From: Paenibacillus borealis
GTDB taxonomy: Bacteria > Bacillota > Bacilli > Paenibacillales > Paenibacillaceae
NCBI RefSeq assembly: GCF_000758665.1
Contig: NZ_CP009285.1
Span: forward strand, 2,976,001-3,040,000
Direction: 5' to 3'
DNA: 64,000 nucleotides
Each line of letters opens with the position of its first letter. The stretch's first letter is position 1. Of this stretch, positions 42,629 to 51,210 are shown piece after piece. A model generated the notes under the pieces. That model was not told where the DNA came from. It was given only the letters and a program-made list of their open reading frames with translations, and ran no database searches. The position numbers and the translations under genes were made by a program.

Positions 42629-42826
42629 TTGAAAGGTACAGTAAAATGGTTTAACGCAGAAAAAGGTTATGGTTTCCTTCAAGTAGAAGGCGGCGAAGAT
42701 GTATTCGTTCACTTCTCAGCTATTCAAGGCGACGGTTTCAAGACTTTGGATGAAGGCCAAGCGGTTGAATTCGATGTTACTGATGGTAACCGTGGTCCAC
42801 AAGCAGCGAACGTAGTTAAATTATAA
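42629..42826 (+). CDS. Cold-shock protein (CspA/CspB family)
   Basis: A 65-residue OB-fold nucleic-acid-binding protein. RNP1 is KGYGFLQV and RNP2 is VFVHFSAI, with conserved [11 protein letters not shown] at the start and [10 protein letters not shown] at the end. It melts RNA secondary structure and aids translation in the cold. The start codon is TTG at 42629, 8 bases after AGGAGG. A terminator follows about 90 bases downstream, so it is monocistronic. Confidence 0.95.
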   Translation: MKGTVKWFNAEKGYGFLQVEGGEDVFVHFSAIQGDGFKTLDEGQAVEFDVTDGNRGPQAANVVKL

Positions 42827-42915
42827 GATACGGTAGGCAGAGCTTCTGCCAGCCGCAATATATATATTTGATGCAGCACGCATTTGCATGAGTAGCAACA
42901 AGCAACTTAAGCAGC

Positions 42916-42945
42916 ACACAGTTCTTTCGGGAACTGTGTTTTTTT
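42916..42945 (+). terminator. Terminator of the cold-shock gene
   Basis: A 9-bp stem (42916-42924 with 42931-42939) and a run of seven T. Confidence 0.9.
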
Positions 42946-42974
42946 ATTTCTTCTATAGAATGATGAAATAAGAA

Positions 42975-43010
42975 AGCCATGCTGTTCCCGGGCCCGGGAA
43001 CAGCATGGCT
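42975..43010 (-). terminator. 36-base perfect palindrome, terminator for the MFS gene
   Basis: The whole 36 bases are self-complementary (centre at 42992/42993). On the reverse strand it is followed by a T-rich stretch, fitting termination of the 43072-44316 gene. Confidence 0.75.
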
Positions 43011-43071
43011 GATTTTATAATTGCCGGTATACGTAAGAGGACAATCATTATAGCCTGTTACAAAGCAACGC

Positions 43072-44316
43072 TCAGAGCGGAGTCTTAGCTCTTCTACGGA
43101 ACGGCCGGTCGGCGCCTCCGCCGACATCCATCAGGTGCTTGGACAGGAAGCCGATGAATGCAAGAACCGAGAACCCGGTAGCGACCATATAGAATACAAT
43201 CCGGCCGGCATCCTGGTAGATCAGGCCGCCGAAGGTGCCGCTGAGCAGGCCGGCTCCGCTTGACCATACAACCGTGAAGAGTGCCATTCCCGTTGCCCGG
43301 AGATGATCGGGGATAATCCGTGTAATATAACGGACAGCAGTTACATAATAGATGCCGAATGAGATGCTGTGCATAGCCTGAATTGCGACTACAGTCCCCG
43401 GTTCCTGAGCCAGCGACATGAACAGGAAACGCAAGGCAAACATCAGGCTTGCGAAGGCGAGCAGCGGCAGCTCTTTGAATTTGTCGCCGTATTTGCTCAG
43501 CAGGAAGAAGATCGGGATTTCACTAAGAGCTGATGCCAGCAGTGCCCAGCCGATAATCTCGTCACCGGCATGCATTCCCTTGAGGCTGATGGTCAGGAAG
43601 GCTTCGTTCATCCGGTAACCGATGGCGAGCAGAAAGACGCAGCTGAAGAACCACAGCACTTCCTTTTGGAACAGGATTTCTTTGAGTCCGCCGCCTTTAA
43701 GCGGTTTGACTGGAGTTTCCCCGCTCACAGGTGAAGGTACTGAATCGCTGCGTTTCACGTCCTTCAGCCCGATGGTAATAAGCAGTGCGGTCACGACAAT
43801 CACAATACAAATGCCTACACTATACTCAGGGCCAAGTGCTCTCAGCACATAACCGATCGTTAGTGCGAAGAAAGAGTACCCGAGTGAACCGAATACACGG
43901 ATTGCGATGAAGTTCCGCCCGTGACGCTGGGCAATTTTGATCGCCATGGTATCTGCCAGCGGAAATACAGGGTAATAGAAGAAATAGAAAACGGACAAAA
44001 TAAGCATAACACTTGAGAAGTCTGCCGCTCTGGCCAGAATGATAGCGGTTACCAGCTGGCCTCCGAGCAGGAGTGCCATGATCTTCCGGACCGTACCCAG
44101 CCGGTCACTCATCATGCTCCAGAACAGATTGGAGAGAATGGAGATTAACGGGCCGACAGAGTAGAGCAGACCCATCTGCGGACTGCTGAAGCCCAAATGT
44201 GAATAGAATAAAGGAAAATAAGATACAACCAGCACACTGGTGCCGTATAGGGTAAACATAAAGGATCGCAGCCAGTTTTGATCGCTATATTGGCCGCCGC
44301 TCCGTCCTGCATACAT
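43072..44316 (-). CDS. MFS transporter (HcaT/PPP-like, MFS_1_like)
   Basis: A 414-residue membrane protein with 12 predicted helices. It shows the YFPLFYSHLGFSSPQMGLLY entry and SNLFWSMMSDRLGTVRKIMA loop of the HcaT/nucleoside-permease-like branch (PF12832), and a central loop of polar residues near 190-215. Substrate unknown. The ATG at 44316 has GGAGGAG 9 bases upstream; the longer frame to 44391 is not supported. The gene stands alone, divergent from ytpB. Confidence 0.82.
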   Translation of the reverse strand: MYAGRSGGQYSDQNWLRSFMFTLYGTSVLVVSYFPLFYSHLGFSSPQMGLLYSVGPLISILSNLFWSMMSDRLGTVRKIMALLLGGQLVTAIILARAADFSSVMLILSVFYFFYYPVFPLADTMAIKIAQRHGRNFIAIRVFGSLGYSFFALTIGYVLRALGPEYSVGICIVIVVTALLITIGLKDVKRSDSVPSPVSGETPVKPLKGGGLKEILFQKEVLWFFSCVFLLAIGYRMNEAFLTISLKGMHAGDEIIGWALLASALSEIPIFFLLSKYGDKFKELPLLAFASLMFALRFLFMSLAQEPGTVVAIQAMHSISFGIYYVTAVRYITRIIPDHLRATGMALFTVVWSSGAGLLSGTFGGLIYQDAGRIVFYMVATGFSVLAFIGFLSKHLMDVGGGADRPFRRRAKTPL

Positions 44317-44468
44317 GAACCTGCACTCCTCCGGATATGAAATAAGCCTCAATCTCATATATTTAATGTCGAACGGGTAATAGTATAGCACAAAGCCGCT
44401 AAGGCAGGGGTTACGTGGAAAATCGTTTTTCTGAATCTTTCAAGGTTTTGCGAAAGTGATTTTGTTGT

Positions 44469-44497
44469 TTGTACAAATACGCTCTGCATATTATAAT
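44469..44497 (+). promoter_or_regulatory. Promoter of ytpB-like gene
   Basis: TTGTAC (44469-44474), 17-base spacer, TATAAT (44492-44497). Confidence 0.7.
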
Positions 44498-44526
44498 AAT
44501 GATGATTTGGATAAGGAGACAACAAT

Positions 44527-45624
44527 GTGGAGGCACTGTCATTGAAAGAATTTGAGCAAGGCCGTTACCTTAGTCCGCGCGGTCCCATTGGACTGATGAA
44601 CAGGGTCTACAAGTACGTGCTGCCGGAAGTACGGGCAAGTCTCGATTTCTGGCGCCAGGATGCAGAAGGGATTCCCGATCCCGAGCTCCGCAAGCAAGCG
44701 CTTGCCAGCATTGAAACGAAGCAGTTTCATTGCGAAGGCGGCGGTATTTATGCCGCCGGCAATTTGTCGATGAGACATATACTGATTCCGCTAATTGTTG
44801 CTTATCAGACGATCAGTGATTATTTGGACAACCTATGTGACCGCAGTACTTCGCTTGACCCTGCCGATTTCCGGCTGCTGCATCAATCGATGCTTGATGC
44901 TATTAACCCCGGGGCGGAGCCGGTGAACTATTATGCGCTGCGCAACGAACAGAATGACGGCGGTTATTTGTACAGGCTGGTCCGCAAATGCCAGGAGATG
45001 ACTTCCCAGCTTCCTGGTTACGGTGCTGCCGCTGCTGAGATTCATGATCTGGCCGTATTGTACACCGATCTTCAGGTCTATAAGCATATTCGTCCGGAGC
45101 TCAGGGAAGCCGCCCTGAAGGAATGGTGGGAGAAAGAAGGCCATCGTGCGCCTCATCTCCAGTGGAATGAGTTTGCCGCCGCAACCGGTTCAACTCTTGG
45201 AGTCTTTATGCTTTTTTTGGCCTCATGTGATCCTAAATTGAGCACTTCTTCATCGGCTTCCATTCGTGCTGCTTACTTTCCGCATGTGTGCGGACTGCAC
45301 ATTATGCTGGATTATCTGATTGACCAGGACGAAGACCGGGCCGGCGGTGACCTCAATTTCTGCAATTATTATGACAACACTGATACCATGCTGAATCGGA
45401 TCGCTTCCATCGTGGAGTGGGCCCGCAAGGATGTCCGGAACCTTCCCGAGACCTCAATGCATCGTATGGTCATCGAGGGGCTCCTGGCACTTTATTTATC
45501 CGATCCAAAAGTCAGCGAACAGCGGGAGGTTCGCTCTGTATCCAAACGGCTGATGAGAAAAAGTCCGCTGACCAGACTATTCTTCTTCGTTAACAGCCGC
45601 TGGATACGCAAACACATGTATTAG
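44527..45624 (+). CDS. ytpB: Tetraprenyl-beta-curcumene synthase (YtpB, DUF2600)
   Basis: A 365-residue protein of the large-terpene-synthase class described from B. subtilis YtpB, which converts tetraprenyl or hexaprenyl diphosphate to sesquarterpenes. Asp-rich motifs are YQTISDYLDNLCDR (about residue 100) and MLDYLIDQDEDR (about 260). No transmembrane helix. The start is GTG 44527 behind AAGGAG; an overlapping ATG at 44525 is out of frame. It has its own promoter and is not next to ytpA or a cyclase gene. Confidence in the family is high; the product is inferred. Confidence 0.88.
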   Translation: MEALSLKEFEQGRYLSPRGPIGLMNRVYKYVLPEVRASLDFWRQDAEGIPDPELRKQALASIETKQFHCEGGGIYAAGNLSMRHILIPLIVAYQTISDYLDNLCDRSTSLDPADFRLLHQSMLDAINPGAEPVNYYALRNEQNDGGYLYRLVRKCQEMTSQLPGYGAAAAEIHDLAVLYTDLQVYKHIRPELREAALKEWWEKEGHRAPHLQWNEFAAATGSTLGVFMLFLASCDPKLSTSSSASIRAAYFPHVCGLHIMLDYLIDQDEDRAGGDLNFCNYYDNTDTMLNRIASIVEWARKDVRNLPETSMHRMVIEGLLALYLSDPKVSEQREVRSVSKRLMRKSPLTRLFFFVNSRWIRKHMY

Positions 45625-45694
45625 TCGCATCAGATGCCGCCGGGACTCTTTTCAACTCAGTGATCCGGCGCAATTTTAAGGAGGAACAAACAGA

Positions 45695-46666
45695 ATGGCA
45701 AACGTAAAAAAAATCGCAGTATTAACCAGTGGAGGAGATTCACAGGGCATGAACGCCGCTGTACGTGCGGTTGTCCGCAGTGCGATCTACTTCGGGATTG
45801 AAGTGTTCGGCATTCAGCGCGGGTATCAGGGTCTGCTTAACCGTGACATTTTCCCGATGGATCTGCGCAGTGTGGGTGACATTATCCAGCGCGGAGGTAC
45901 CATTCTGCAATCTGCACGCTGTCTGGAGTTCCTGAAACCTGAAGGCCAGCAGAGAGGTGCTGACATTCTGAATGAAATGGGCATTGACGGTCTGGTAGTA
46001 ATCGGCGGCGACGGTTCTTACAAAGGAGCTAACAAACTTAGCAAGCTGGGTATTAACACCATGGCTCTGCCGGGTACCATCGATAATGATATTTCCTTCA
46101 CAGATTACACGATTGGCTTCGATACAGCCGTAGGCGTTGTTGTAGATGCGATTAACAAACTGCGTGACACCATGTCTTCCCATGAGCGTTCTTCGATCGT
46201 GGAAGTTATGGGCCGCCATTGCGGAGACATCGCGCTGCATGCAGGTCTTGCTTCCGGTGCGGAAACCATTCTTGTACCTGAAATGCCTTATGACCTGAAT
46301 GAAGTTGCTGACCGGATGAAGGACAATTTTGCCCGCGGCAAACGTCACAGTATTGTGATTGTTGCTGAAGGCGTAGGCAAAGGTGAAGATGTGGCACAAG
46401 CGCTCAAAGACCGCCATGCTTCTCTGGATGCCCGCGTAACTGTTCTGGGACATATCCAGCGCGGCGGCACACCTACTCCAGGAGACCGTAACCTGGCCAG
46501 CCGTCTGGGCGACTTCGCAGTCCGTAAGCTGATTGAAGGCGAATCAGACAAAGCATGCGGAATTATCAAGGGTGAACTGACTCTTACTGATATCGATACC
46601 GTAGTAAACACGAAGAAAGATTTCGACACGGATCTGTACGAATTGGCTTCCCGTTTGTCCCAATAG
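45695..46666 (+). CDS. pfkA: ATP-dependent 6-phosphofructokinase
   Basis: A 323-residue glycolytic enzyme that phosphorylates fructose-6-phosphate. The ATP site is VLTSGGDSQGMNAAVRAVVR (shown in part) and GGDGSYKGA; the catalytic loop is PGTIDNDISFTDYTIGFDTA (Asp); the substrate loop is EVMGRHCGDIA; an effector/sugar site is ILGHIQRGG-like VLGHIQRGGTPTPGDR. AAGGAGG precedes the ATG. A strong terminator lies 20 bases past the stop. In many bacilli pfkA follows accA and precedes pyk, but neither is here. Confidence 0.96.
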   Translation: MANVKKIAVLTSGGDSQGMNAAVRAVVRSAIYFGIEVFGIQRGYQGLLNRDIFPMDLRSVGDIIQRGGTILQSARCLEFLKPEGQQRGADILNEMGIDGLVVIGGDGSYKGANKLSKLGINTMALPGTIDNDISFTDYTIGFDTAVGVVVDAINKLRDTMSSHERSSIVEVMGRHCGDIALHAGLASGAETILVPEMPYDLNEVADRMKDNFARGKRHSIVIVAEGVGKGEDVAQALKDRHASLDARVTVLGHIQRGGTPTPGDRNLASRLGDFAVRKLIEGESDKACGIIKGELTLTDIDTVVNTKKDFDTDLYELASRLSQ

Positions 46667-46685
46667 AACTATTTATATCGTTAAG

Positions 46686-46713
46686 ACCCGCCTGGAGACA
46701 GGCGGGTTTTTTC
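46686..46713 (+). terminator. Terminator of pfkA
   Basis: An 8-bp GC-rich stem (46686-46693 with 46700-46707) and six T. Confidence 0.92.
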
Positions 46714-46770
46714 TTAACCTGGCCTTTCCAGCACTGAGCCGGAAAGAGGATGGTTTCTTTCATTATGCGG

Positions 46771-46801
46771 GTGCCTTTTTCACGAGAAGGGCGCTTTTTT
46801 T
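46771..46801 (+). terminator. Second hairpin with T run upstream of the sulfur operon
   Basis: An imperfect stem around 46771-46781 and 46785-46794, followed by seven T. It would insulate the sulfur operon from pfkA read-through. Confidence 0.5.
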
Positions 46802-46804
46802 CAC

Positions 46805-46850
46805 TTGACTATATACCCCCACCCGTATATAGTAATACCCCTAGGGGTAT
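46805..46850 (+). promoter_or_regulatory. Promoter with two CsoR/CstR-type operators
   Basis: TTGACT (46805-46810), 17-base spacer, TATAGT (46828-46833). One palindromic site (46810-46831, TATATAC at one end and GTATATA at the other, C-rich centre) fills the spacer. A second, ATACCCCTAGGGGTAT (46835-46850), is a perfect 16-bp palindrome past the -10. The C-tract/G-tract palindrome is the known target type of CsoR/CstR repressors, and such a repressor is encoded in the operon. Confidence 0.8.
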
Positions 46851-46873
46851 GACAACGTGAGGGGGAAATGCAA

Positions 46874-49354
46874 GTGGGCAGAACTATAGTTATTATTGGC
46901 GGAGTAGCAGGAGGAGCATCAGCTGCAGCGCGCTTGAGAAGATTGAATGAGCAAGACCGGATTATTATTGTGGAACGGGGAGAACATGTTTCATTTGCCA
47001 ACTGTGGACTGCCATATTATATCGGGGAAACCATTGATTCCCGGGATAAGCTGTTTCTGCAGACACCTGCCGGCATAACGGCAAGATTTAATATCGAGGT
47101 GAGAGTGTTTACTGAGGCAACAGGAATAGACCGTGAACACAAGTTGGTGCATTGCCGGAATGTAAAGACCGGGGAGGTTGATCAGATTCCATACGACATC
47201 ATCGTGCTGTCTCCCGGTGCGCGGCCGGTAGTGCCGCCTATTCATGGTATAGCCGATGCACAGAATCTGTTCACACTAAGGAATATTCCTGATACCGACC
47301 GTATCAAAGCTTATGTTGATATTTCTCAGCCAGAGCATGCCACGATAATCGGTGCTGGCTTTATCGGACTTGAAATGGCGGAGAATCTGCGGCAGCGGGG
47401 TCTTGCAGTAACCGTAATTGACCGGGGAGGGCAAATTCTGAATCCGTTAGATCCGGAAATGGTAAGGCCGCTGGAAGAACATATGCGGCTGCATGGTGTA
47501 GAGCTGCGGCTGAACGAGGGTGTAGAGGCTTTTGAACAACAAGGCAGCCTGCTTCGCCTCACTTCCGGTGAAGAGCTAAAGACAGATATGGTGATTATGG
47601 CAATTGGAGTCAGCCCTGAGAATGAGCTGGCACGCAGCAGCGGTCTGGAGCTTGGCATCCGGGGAGCCGTTAAAGTGAATGCCTCACTGCAGACCAGTGA
47701 CCCCGCTATTTATGCCGTCGGGGATGTCATTGAAGTGAAGGACCGCATTCAAGGATTTGATACTATGGTATCCCTGGCTTGGGGAGCGAACCGGCAGGGC
47801 CGTCTCGCGGCAGATCATATTAATGGACGCGAGTCTTCTTACAGCGGAGCAATGGGGACGGCGATTATCAAAATCTTTGATTTAACTGCCGCCCTTACCG
47901 GAAATAACGAGAAGACGCTTAAGACTCTGGGGGTAGCATACGAAGCTGTGCATATACATCCCAATTCCCATGCCGGATATTATCCCGGTGCTGCTCCGAT
48001 AGCTATGAAGCTGTTGTTCAATCCGCAGACGGGAGTTATTTATGGAGCACAGGCGGTGGGCAGCAGCGGTGTTGATAAAAGAATTGATGTGATTGCCACA
48101 GCAATCCGCGGCAATCTTAAGGCTGACGAGCTGGCCGATATAGAATTGTCTTATGCTCCCCCATTCTCCTCAGCCAAGGACCCCGTAAATATGGCCGGGT
48201 ATGTTGCTTCCAATATAATGGAGGGACTCGTCCGTAATCTGCAGTGGCATGAGGTGGATGATTTCACACGCAGCGGCGGACTCATTATTGATGTCAGAGA
48301 TGAAGTAGAGCGGATAGCTGGTTCTATTTCCGGTTCTATAAATATTCCGCTCCCGGAGCTTAGAGACCGGCTCTCCGAAATTCCTTGTAATCAGAAAATT
48401 GCCGTGTCCTGCCAGGTAGGGCTAAGAGGATACATTGCCGCGAGAATGTTGAGCCAATACGGTTATCCAGTGAAAAATGTAGATGGCGGATATAAAACCT
48501 ATGCCGCAATGGCAGAAAGTGAACCGCAAAATTTAGAGAAGCAGGGGACTCTGGCCTCTTCAACAGCTCCCGCTCCGGCCAGTGCTGTAGTTCGCGTGAA
48601 AGAACCTAAGGGTGAACAGCGTCTTATACTGGATGCTTGCGGATTGCAATGCCCGGGCCCTATACTTAAAATATACGAAACTATTAAATCGATGGAAACG
48701 GGGCAGCAGGTTGAGATTACTGCAACGGATTTTGGTTTTGCTGCTGACATCAGACAGTGGTGCAGCAAGACGCATAATACTCTGGAATCAGTAGATGTAT
48801 CTGGAGGCAAGGTGAAGGCGCTGGTGCGAAAGGGAGTCAGAAAGGCAGATGCTGATACTCTCCCTGTGCAGAATTTTCAGGTCACTGAAGGCACAACTCT
48901 GGTTGTATTCAGCGGTGATCTGGACAAAACCATTGCCTCCTTCATCATTGCTTCAGGCGCCGCCGCGATGGGAAAGCAGGTAACGATGTTTTTTACTTTC
49001 TGGGGGCTTAATGTTCTGCGCCGGGGGAAGCCGCCGAAGGTAAAGAAGAGCGTCCTCGACCGGATGTTCGGAATGATGATGCCGCGAGGCACCCGAAAGC
49101 TTCCCTTATCAAGAATGAATATGGGCGGGCTGGGCTCTATGCTGATCCGCTATACTATGAAGCGCAAGAATGTGGATTCATTGGAACAGCTGATGCAGGG
49201 AGCCCTTGATGCCGGTGTGAAGCTGATGGCTTGCTCGATGAGTATGGACATCATGGGTATTGCCCGGGAAGAATTAATTGACGGGATTGAAATTGGCGGT
49301 GTTGCCAGCTATCTTGGTGCCGCGGAGGATTCTGCTGTTAATCTGTTCGTATAG
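46874..49354 (+). CDS. Four-domain CoA-disulfide reductase/rhodanese/TusA/DsrE fusion
   Basis: An 826-residue multi-domain sulfur protein. Residues 1-445 form a CoADR-type flavoprotein: IVIIGGVAGGASAAARLRR, the redox Cys in SFANCGLPYYIG (about Cys44), NADH site IIGAGFIGLEMAENL, and YAVGDV. Residues about 455-545 are a rhodanese with active-site loop CQVGLRG. Residues about 605-685 are TusA-like with the sulfur-carrier CGLQCPGP. Residues about 700-826 are DsrE/DsrF-like with CSMSMDIMG. Together they would reduce and relay persulfide sulfur. GTG 46874 sits 8 bases past GAGGGGG; ATG 46868 is too close. Confidence 0.9.
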   Translation: MGRTIVIIGGVAGGASAAARLRRLNEQDRIIIVERGEHVSFANCGLPYYIGETIDSRDKLFLQTPAGITARFNIEVRVFTEATGIDREHKLVHCRNVKTGEVDQIPYDIIVLSPGARPVVPPIHGIADAQNLFTLRNIPDTDRIKAYVDISQPEHATIIGAGFIGLEMAENLRQRGLAVTVIDRGGQILNPLDPEMVRPLEEHMRLHGVELRLNEGVEAFEQQGSLLRLTSGEELKTDMVIMAIGVSPENELARSSGLELGIRGAVKVNASLQTSDPAIYAVGDVIEVKDRIQGFDTMVSLAWGANRQGRLAADHINGRESSYSGAMGTAIIKIFDLTAALTGNNEKTLKTLGVAYEAVHIHPNSHAGYYPGAAPIAMKLLFNPQTGVIYGAQAVGSSGVDKRIDVIATAIRGNLKADELADIELSYAPPFSSAKDPVNMAGYVASNIMEGLVRNLQWHEVDDFTRSGGLIIDVRDEVERIAGSISGSINIPLPELRDRLSEIPCNQKIAVSCQVGLRGYIAARMLSQYGYPVKNVDGGYKTYAAMAESEPQNLEKQGTLASSTAPAPASAVVRVKEPKGEQRLILDACGLQCPGPILKIYETIKSMETGQQVEITATDFGFAADIRQWCSKTHNTLESVDVSGGKVKALVRKGVRKADADTLPVQNFQVTEGTTLVVFSGDLDKTIASFIIASGAAAMGKQVTMFFTFWGLNVLRRGKPPKVKKSVLDRMFGMMMPRGTRKLPLSRMNMGGLGSMLIRYTMKRKNVDSLEQLMQGALDAGVKLMACSMSMDIMGIAREELIDGIEIGGVASYLGAAEDSAVNLFV

Positions 49355-49370
49355 AGGGAGTGAGGAAACC

Positions 49371-49631
49371 ATGGAATATGATAAGGCTATAATCAACAGA
49401 TTGAAACGAATCGAAGGCCAGGTGCGCGGCGTGCTCGGTATGCTGGAAGAAGGCAAGGATTGCCGGGAGATTGTGACACAGCTGACAGCGATACGAACTG
49501 CAGTGGACCGTACTGCTGGTGCGGTGATCGGAGACAACCTGGAACATTGCATCCAGGAAGAACTTGCAAAAGGGAATTCTACTGAGCAAGTAATCAAGGA
49601 AGCGGTAGAACTGCTTGTAAAGAGCCGGTAA
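49371..49631 (+). CDS. cstR: CstR-like persulfide-sensing repressor (CsoR/FrmR family)
   Basis: An 86-residue all-helical repressor. INRLKRIEGQVRGVLGMLEE is the family DNA-contact helix. Cys31 (GKDC) and Cys60 (LEHC) sit at the positions of the two reactive cysteines in S. aureus CstR, while the third metal ligand found in copper-sensing CsoR is absent. It is therefore predicted to sense sulfane sulfur and not copper. The gene lies 16 bases after the fusion gene, so the operon is probably autoregulated through the sites at 46810-46850. Confidence 0.85.
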   Translation: MEYDKAIINRLKRIEGQVRGVLGMLEEGKDCREIVTQLTAIRTAVDRTAGAVIGDNLEHCIQEELAKGNSTEQVIKEAVELLVKSR

Positions 49632-49633
49632 AT

Positions 49634-49686
49634 TAAAAAACAGCCACAGATTGGAGGATAGTCCTCTAGTCTGCGGCTGTTTTTGC
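49634..49686. terminator. Bidirectional terminator
   Basis: An A-run, ACAGCC/GGCTGT outer stem, internal CAGA/TCTG and GAGGA/TCCTC pairing, then a T run. It lies between convergent genes cstR and the MATE gene. Confidence 0.8.
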
Positions 49687-49708
49687 ATGTATCTAGCTGT
49701 AAATATGC

Positions 49709-51064
49709 TCAAGCCTTCTCAGGCGCGAATCTTCTTTGCACTCTGACCAGCCGTGCCAGCAGCAGAATGGCTCCGATAGCGAGACCGGTAATCAGGCCGA
49801 TCCAGTAGCCGTAAGCACCCAGATCCGTATAAGTGGCGAGCAGATAGCCAACCGGAAGACCAATTACCCAGTATGCAATGAAGCAAATGATGAAGGCAGG
49901 GGTAACATCCTTATAACCCCGCAGCACGCCCTGGGTCGGTGTGGCGATAGCATCGGAAATTTGGAAGAAGATCGCATAGATCAGGAAATGCTGGATTAGT
50001 GAGATTACTTCCGGTTCATCTGAGTACAGCCCGGCAACATGGCTTCCGGCGAACAGCAGCACAAGTGCGGTAAGCAGGGAGAGGACCGCAGCCGTTCCGA
50101 TGCCCATAATCCCATACTGGCGGGCATCCTTCAGCCGGCCGGAACCGCTCTCGAAGCCGACAAGTATCGTCAGACTCATACAGATGCTCAGCGGAATCAT
50201 ATACAGCGTAGACGCGAAGTTGATCGCTGCCTGGTGGGCTGCAATAGTAACCGTGTCAAAGCGGCTCATAAGCAGGGTAACGGCTGAGAAAACCGCGGTT
50301 TCAAAAAAAATCGAGAAGCCGATAGGAACACCGATCTTCAGCAGTTCCTTGAAGCTGCCAAGCGACATGGCATGGAACTTGCGGAACAGCTGCAGGCTTC
50401 TGAAAGGCTCGGCACGGTAGATGAAGATCAGGGCAATCAGGAATATTACCCAGTATGTAATGGCTGAGGCTACACCGGCGCCAACTCCGCCAAGGCGGGG
50501 GAAGCCAAAGTTACCGAAGATTAGCAGGTAATTGAGTCCCACGTTAACCGGCAGAGCAATCAGTGTGATGAACATCGAGACACGGGTCTGACCCAGTGCG
50601 TCAATACAGCTGCGGACTACGGTATAACCGAACAATGGAATGATGCCAAAAGAAATCGCCCGCAGGAACCGGAATGCGATATCGCGTACCTCTGGCTCCA
50701 GGTTCATGAAATTGAGTACCGGCGATAAGGCCAATCCGCCCAGAATGAGAACCAGCACCGATACGAGCAAGGAGAGCCACATGCCCTGCATTACCTGATG
50801 GGCGACATCCTTATTGCGTCTGCTGCCGATGAGGTGCGAGACAATTGGTGTAATTCCCATCAGGATCCCGCTGAGCCCGGTCTGAATGGGAATCCACAAG
50901 CTAGTGCCGATAGCAACACCGGCGAGATCATTCGTGCCGAATTTACCGGACATGTTCGTATCGAAGAAGGTGATGGCTGACAATGCAATCTGTGTAATAA
51001 GGATCGGAAGCAGAATGTGCAGAAACTGCCCGGCCTTTTGTTTAATGGATGATGTCTGATTCAT
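49709..51064 (-). CDS. MATE family efflux transporter (NorM-like)
   Basis: A 451-residue membrane protein with 12 predicted helices in two MatE halves. The first half has ALSAITFFDTNMSGKFG and GVAIGTSLWIPIQTGLSG, the second ISDAIATPTQGVLRGYKDV. It exports cationic drugs or other compounds with Na+ or H+ exchange; the substrate is unknown. ATG 51064 is used; GGGG lies 14 bases upstream, and the frame stays open to 51112 with no better RBS. No regulator adjoins it. Confidence 0.85.
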   Translation of the reverse strand: MNQTSSIKQKAGQFLHILLPILITQIALSAITFFDTNMSGKFGTNDLAGVAIGTSLWIPIQTGLSGILMGITPIVSHLIGSRRNKDVAHQVMQGMWLSLLVSVLVLILGGLALSPVLNFMNLEPEVRDIAFRFLRAISFGIIPLFGYTVVRSCIDALGQTRVSMFITLIALPVNVGLNYLLIFGNFGFPRLGGVGAGVASAITYWVIFLIALIFIYRAEPFRSLQLFRKFHAMSLGSFKELLKIGVPIGFSIFFETAVFSAVTLLMSRFDTVTIAAHQAAINFASTLYMIPLSICMSLTILVGFESGSGRLKDARQYGIMGIGTAAVLSLLTALVLLFAGSHVAGLYSDEPEVISLIQHFLIYAIFFQISDAIATPTQGVLRGYKDVTPAFIICFIAYWVIGLPVGYLLATYTDLGAYGYWIGLITGLAIGAILLLARLVRVQRRFAPEKA

Positions 51065-51126
51065 AATAATCAATGCCCCGTTATCTATATAGTAGTGTAT
51101 AAGAATGTACATGCTTAGTTCTCAGT

Positions 51127-51148
51127 AAAAAACCCGGCAGCTGCCGGG
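51127..51148 (-). terminator. Terminator of the DUF4015 gene
   Basis: An 8-bp perfect self-complementary stem (51133-51148), read on the reverse strand, followed by six T (51127-51132). Confidence 0.85.
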
Positions 51149-51210
51149 TTCCGGATCGTCTTATGGTGATGTCTTATGGTGATTGGATACATCAGATAAT
51201 TGCTGTAAGC

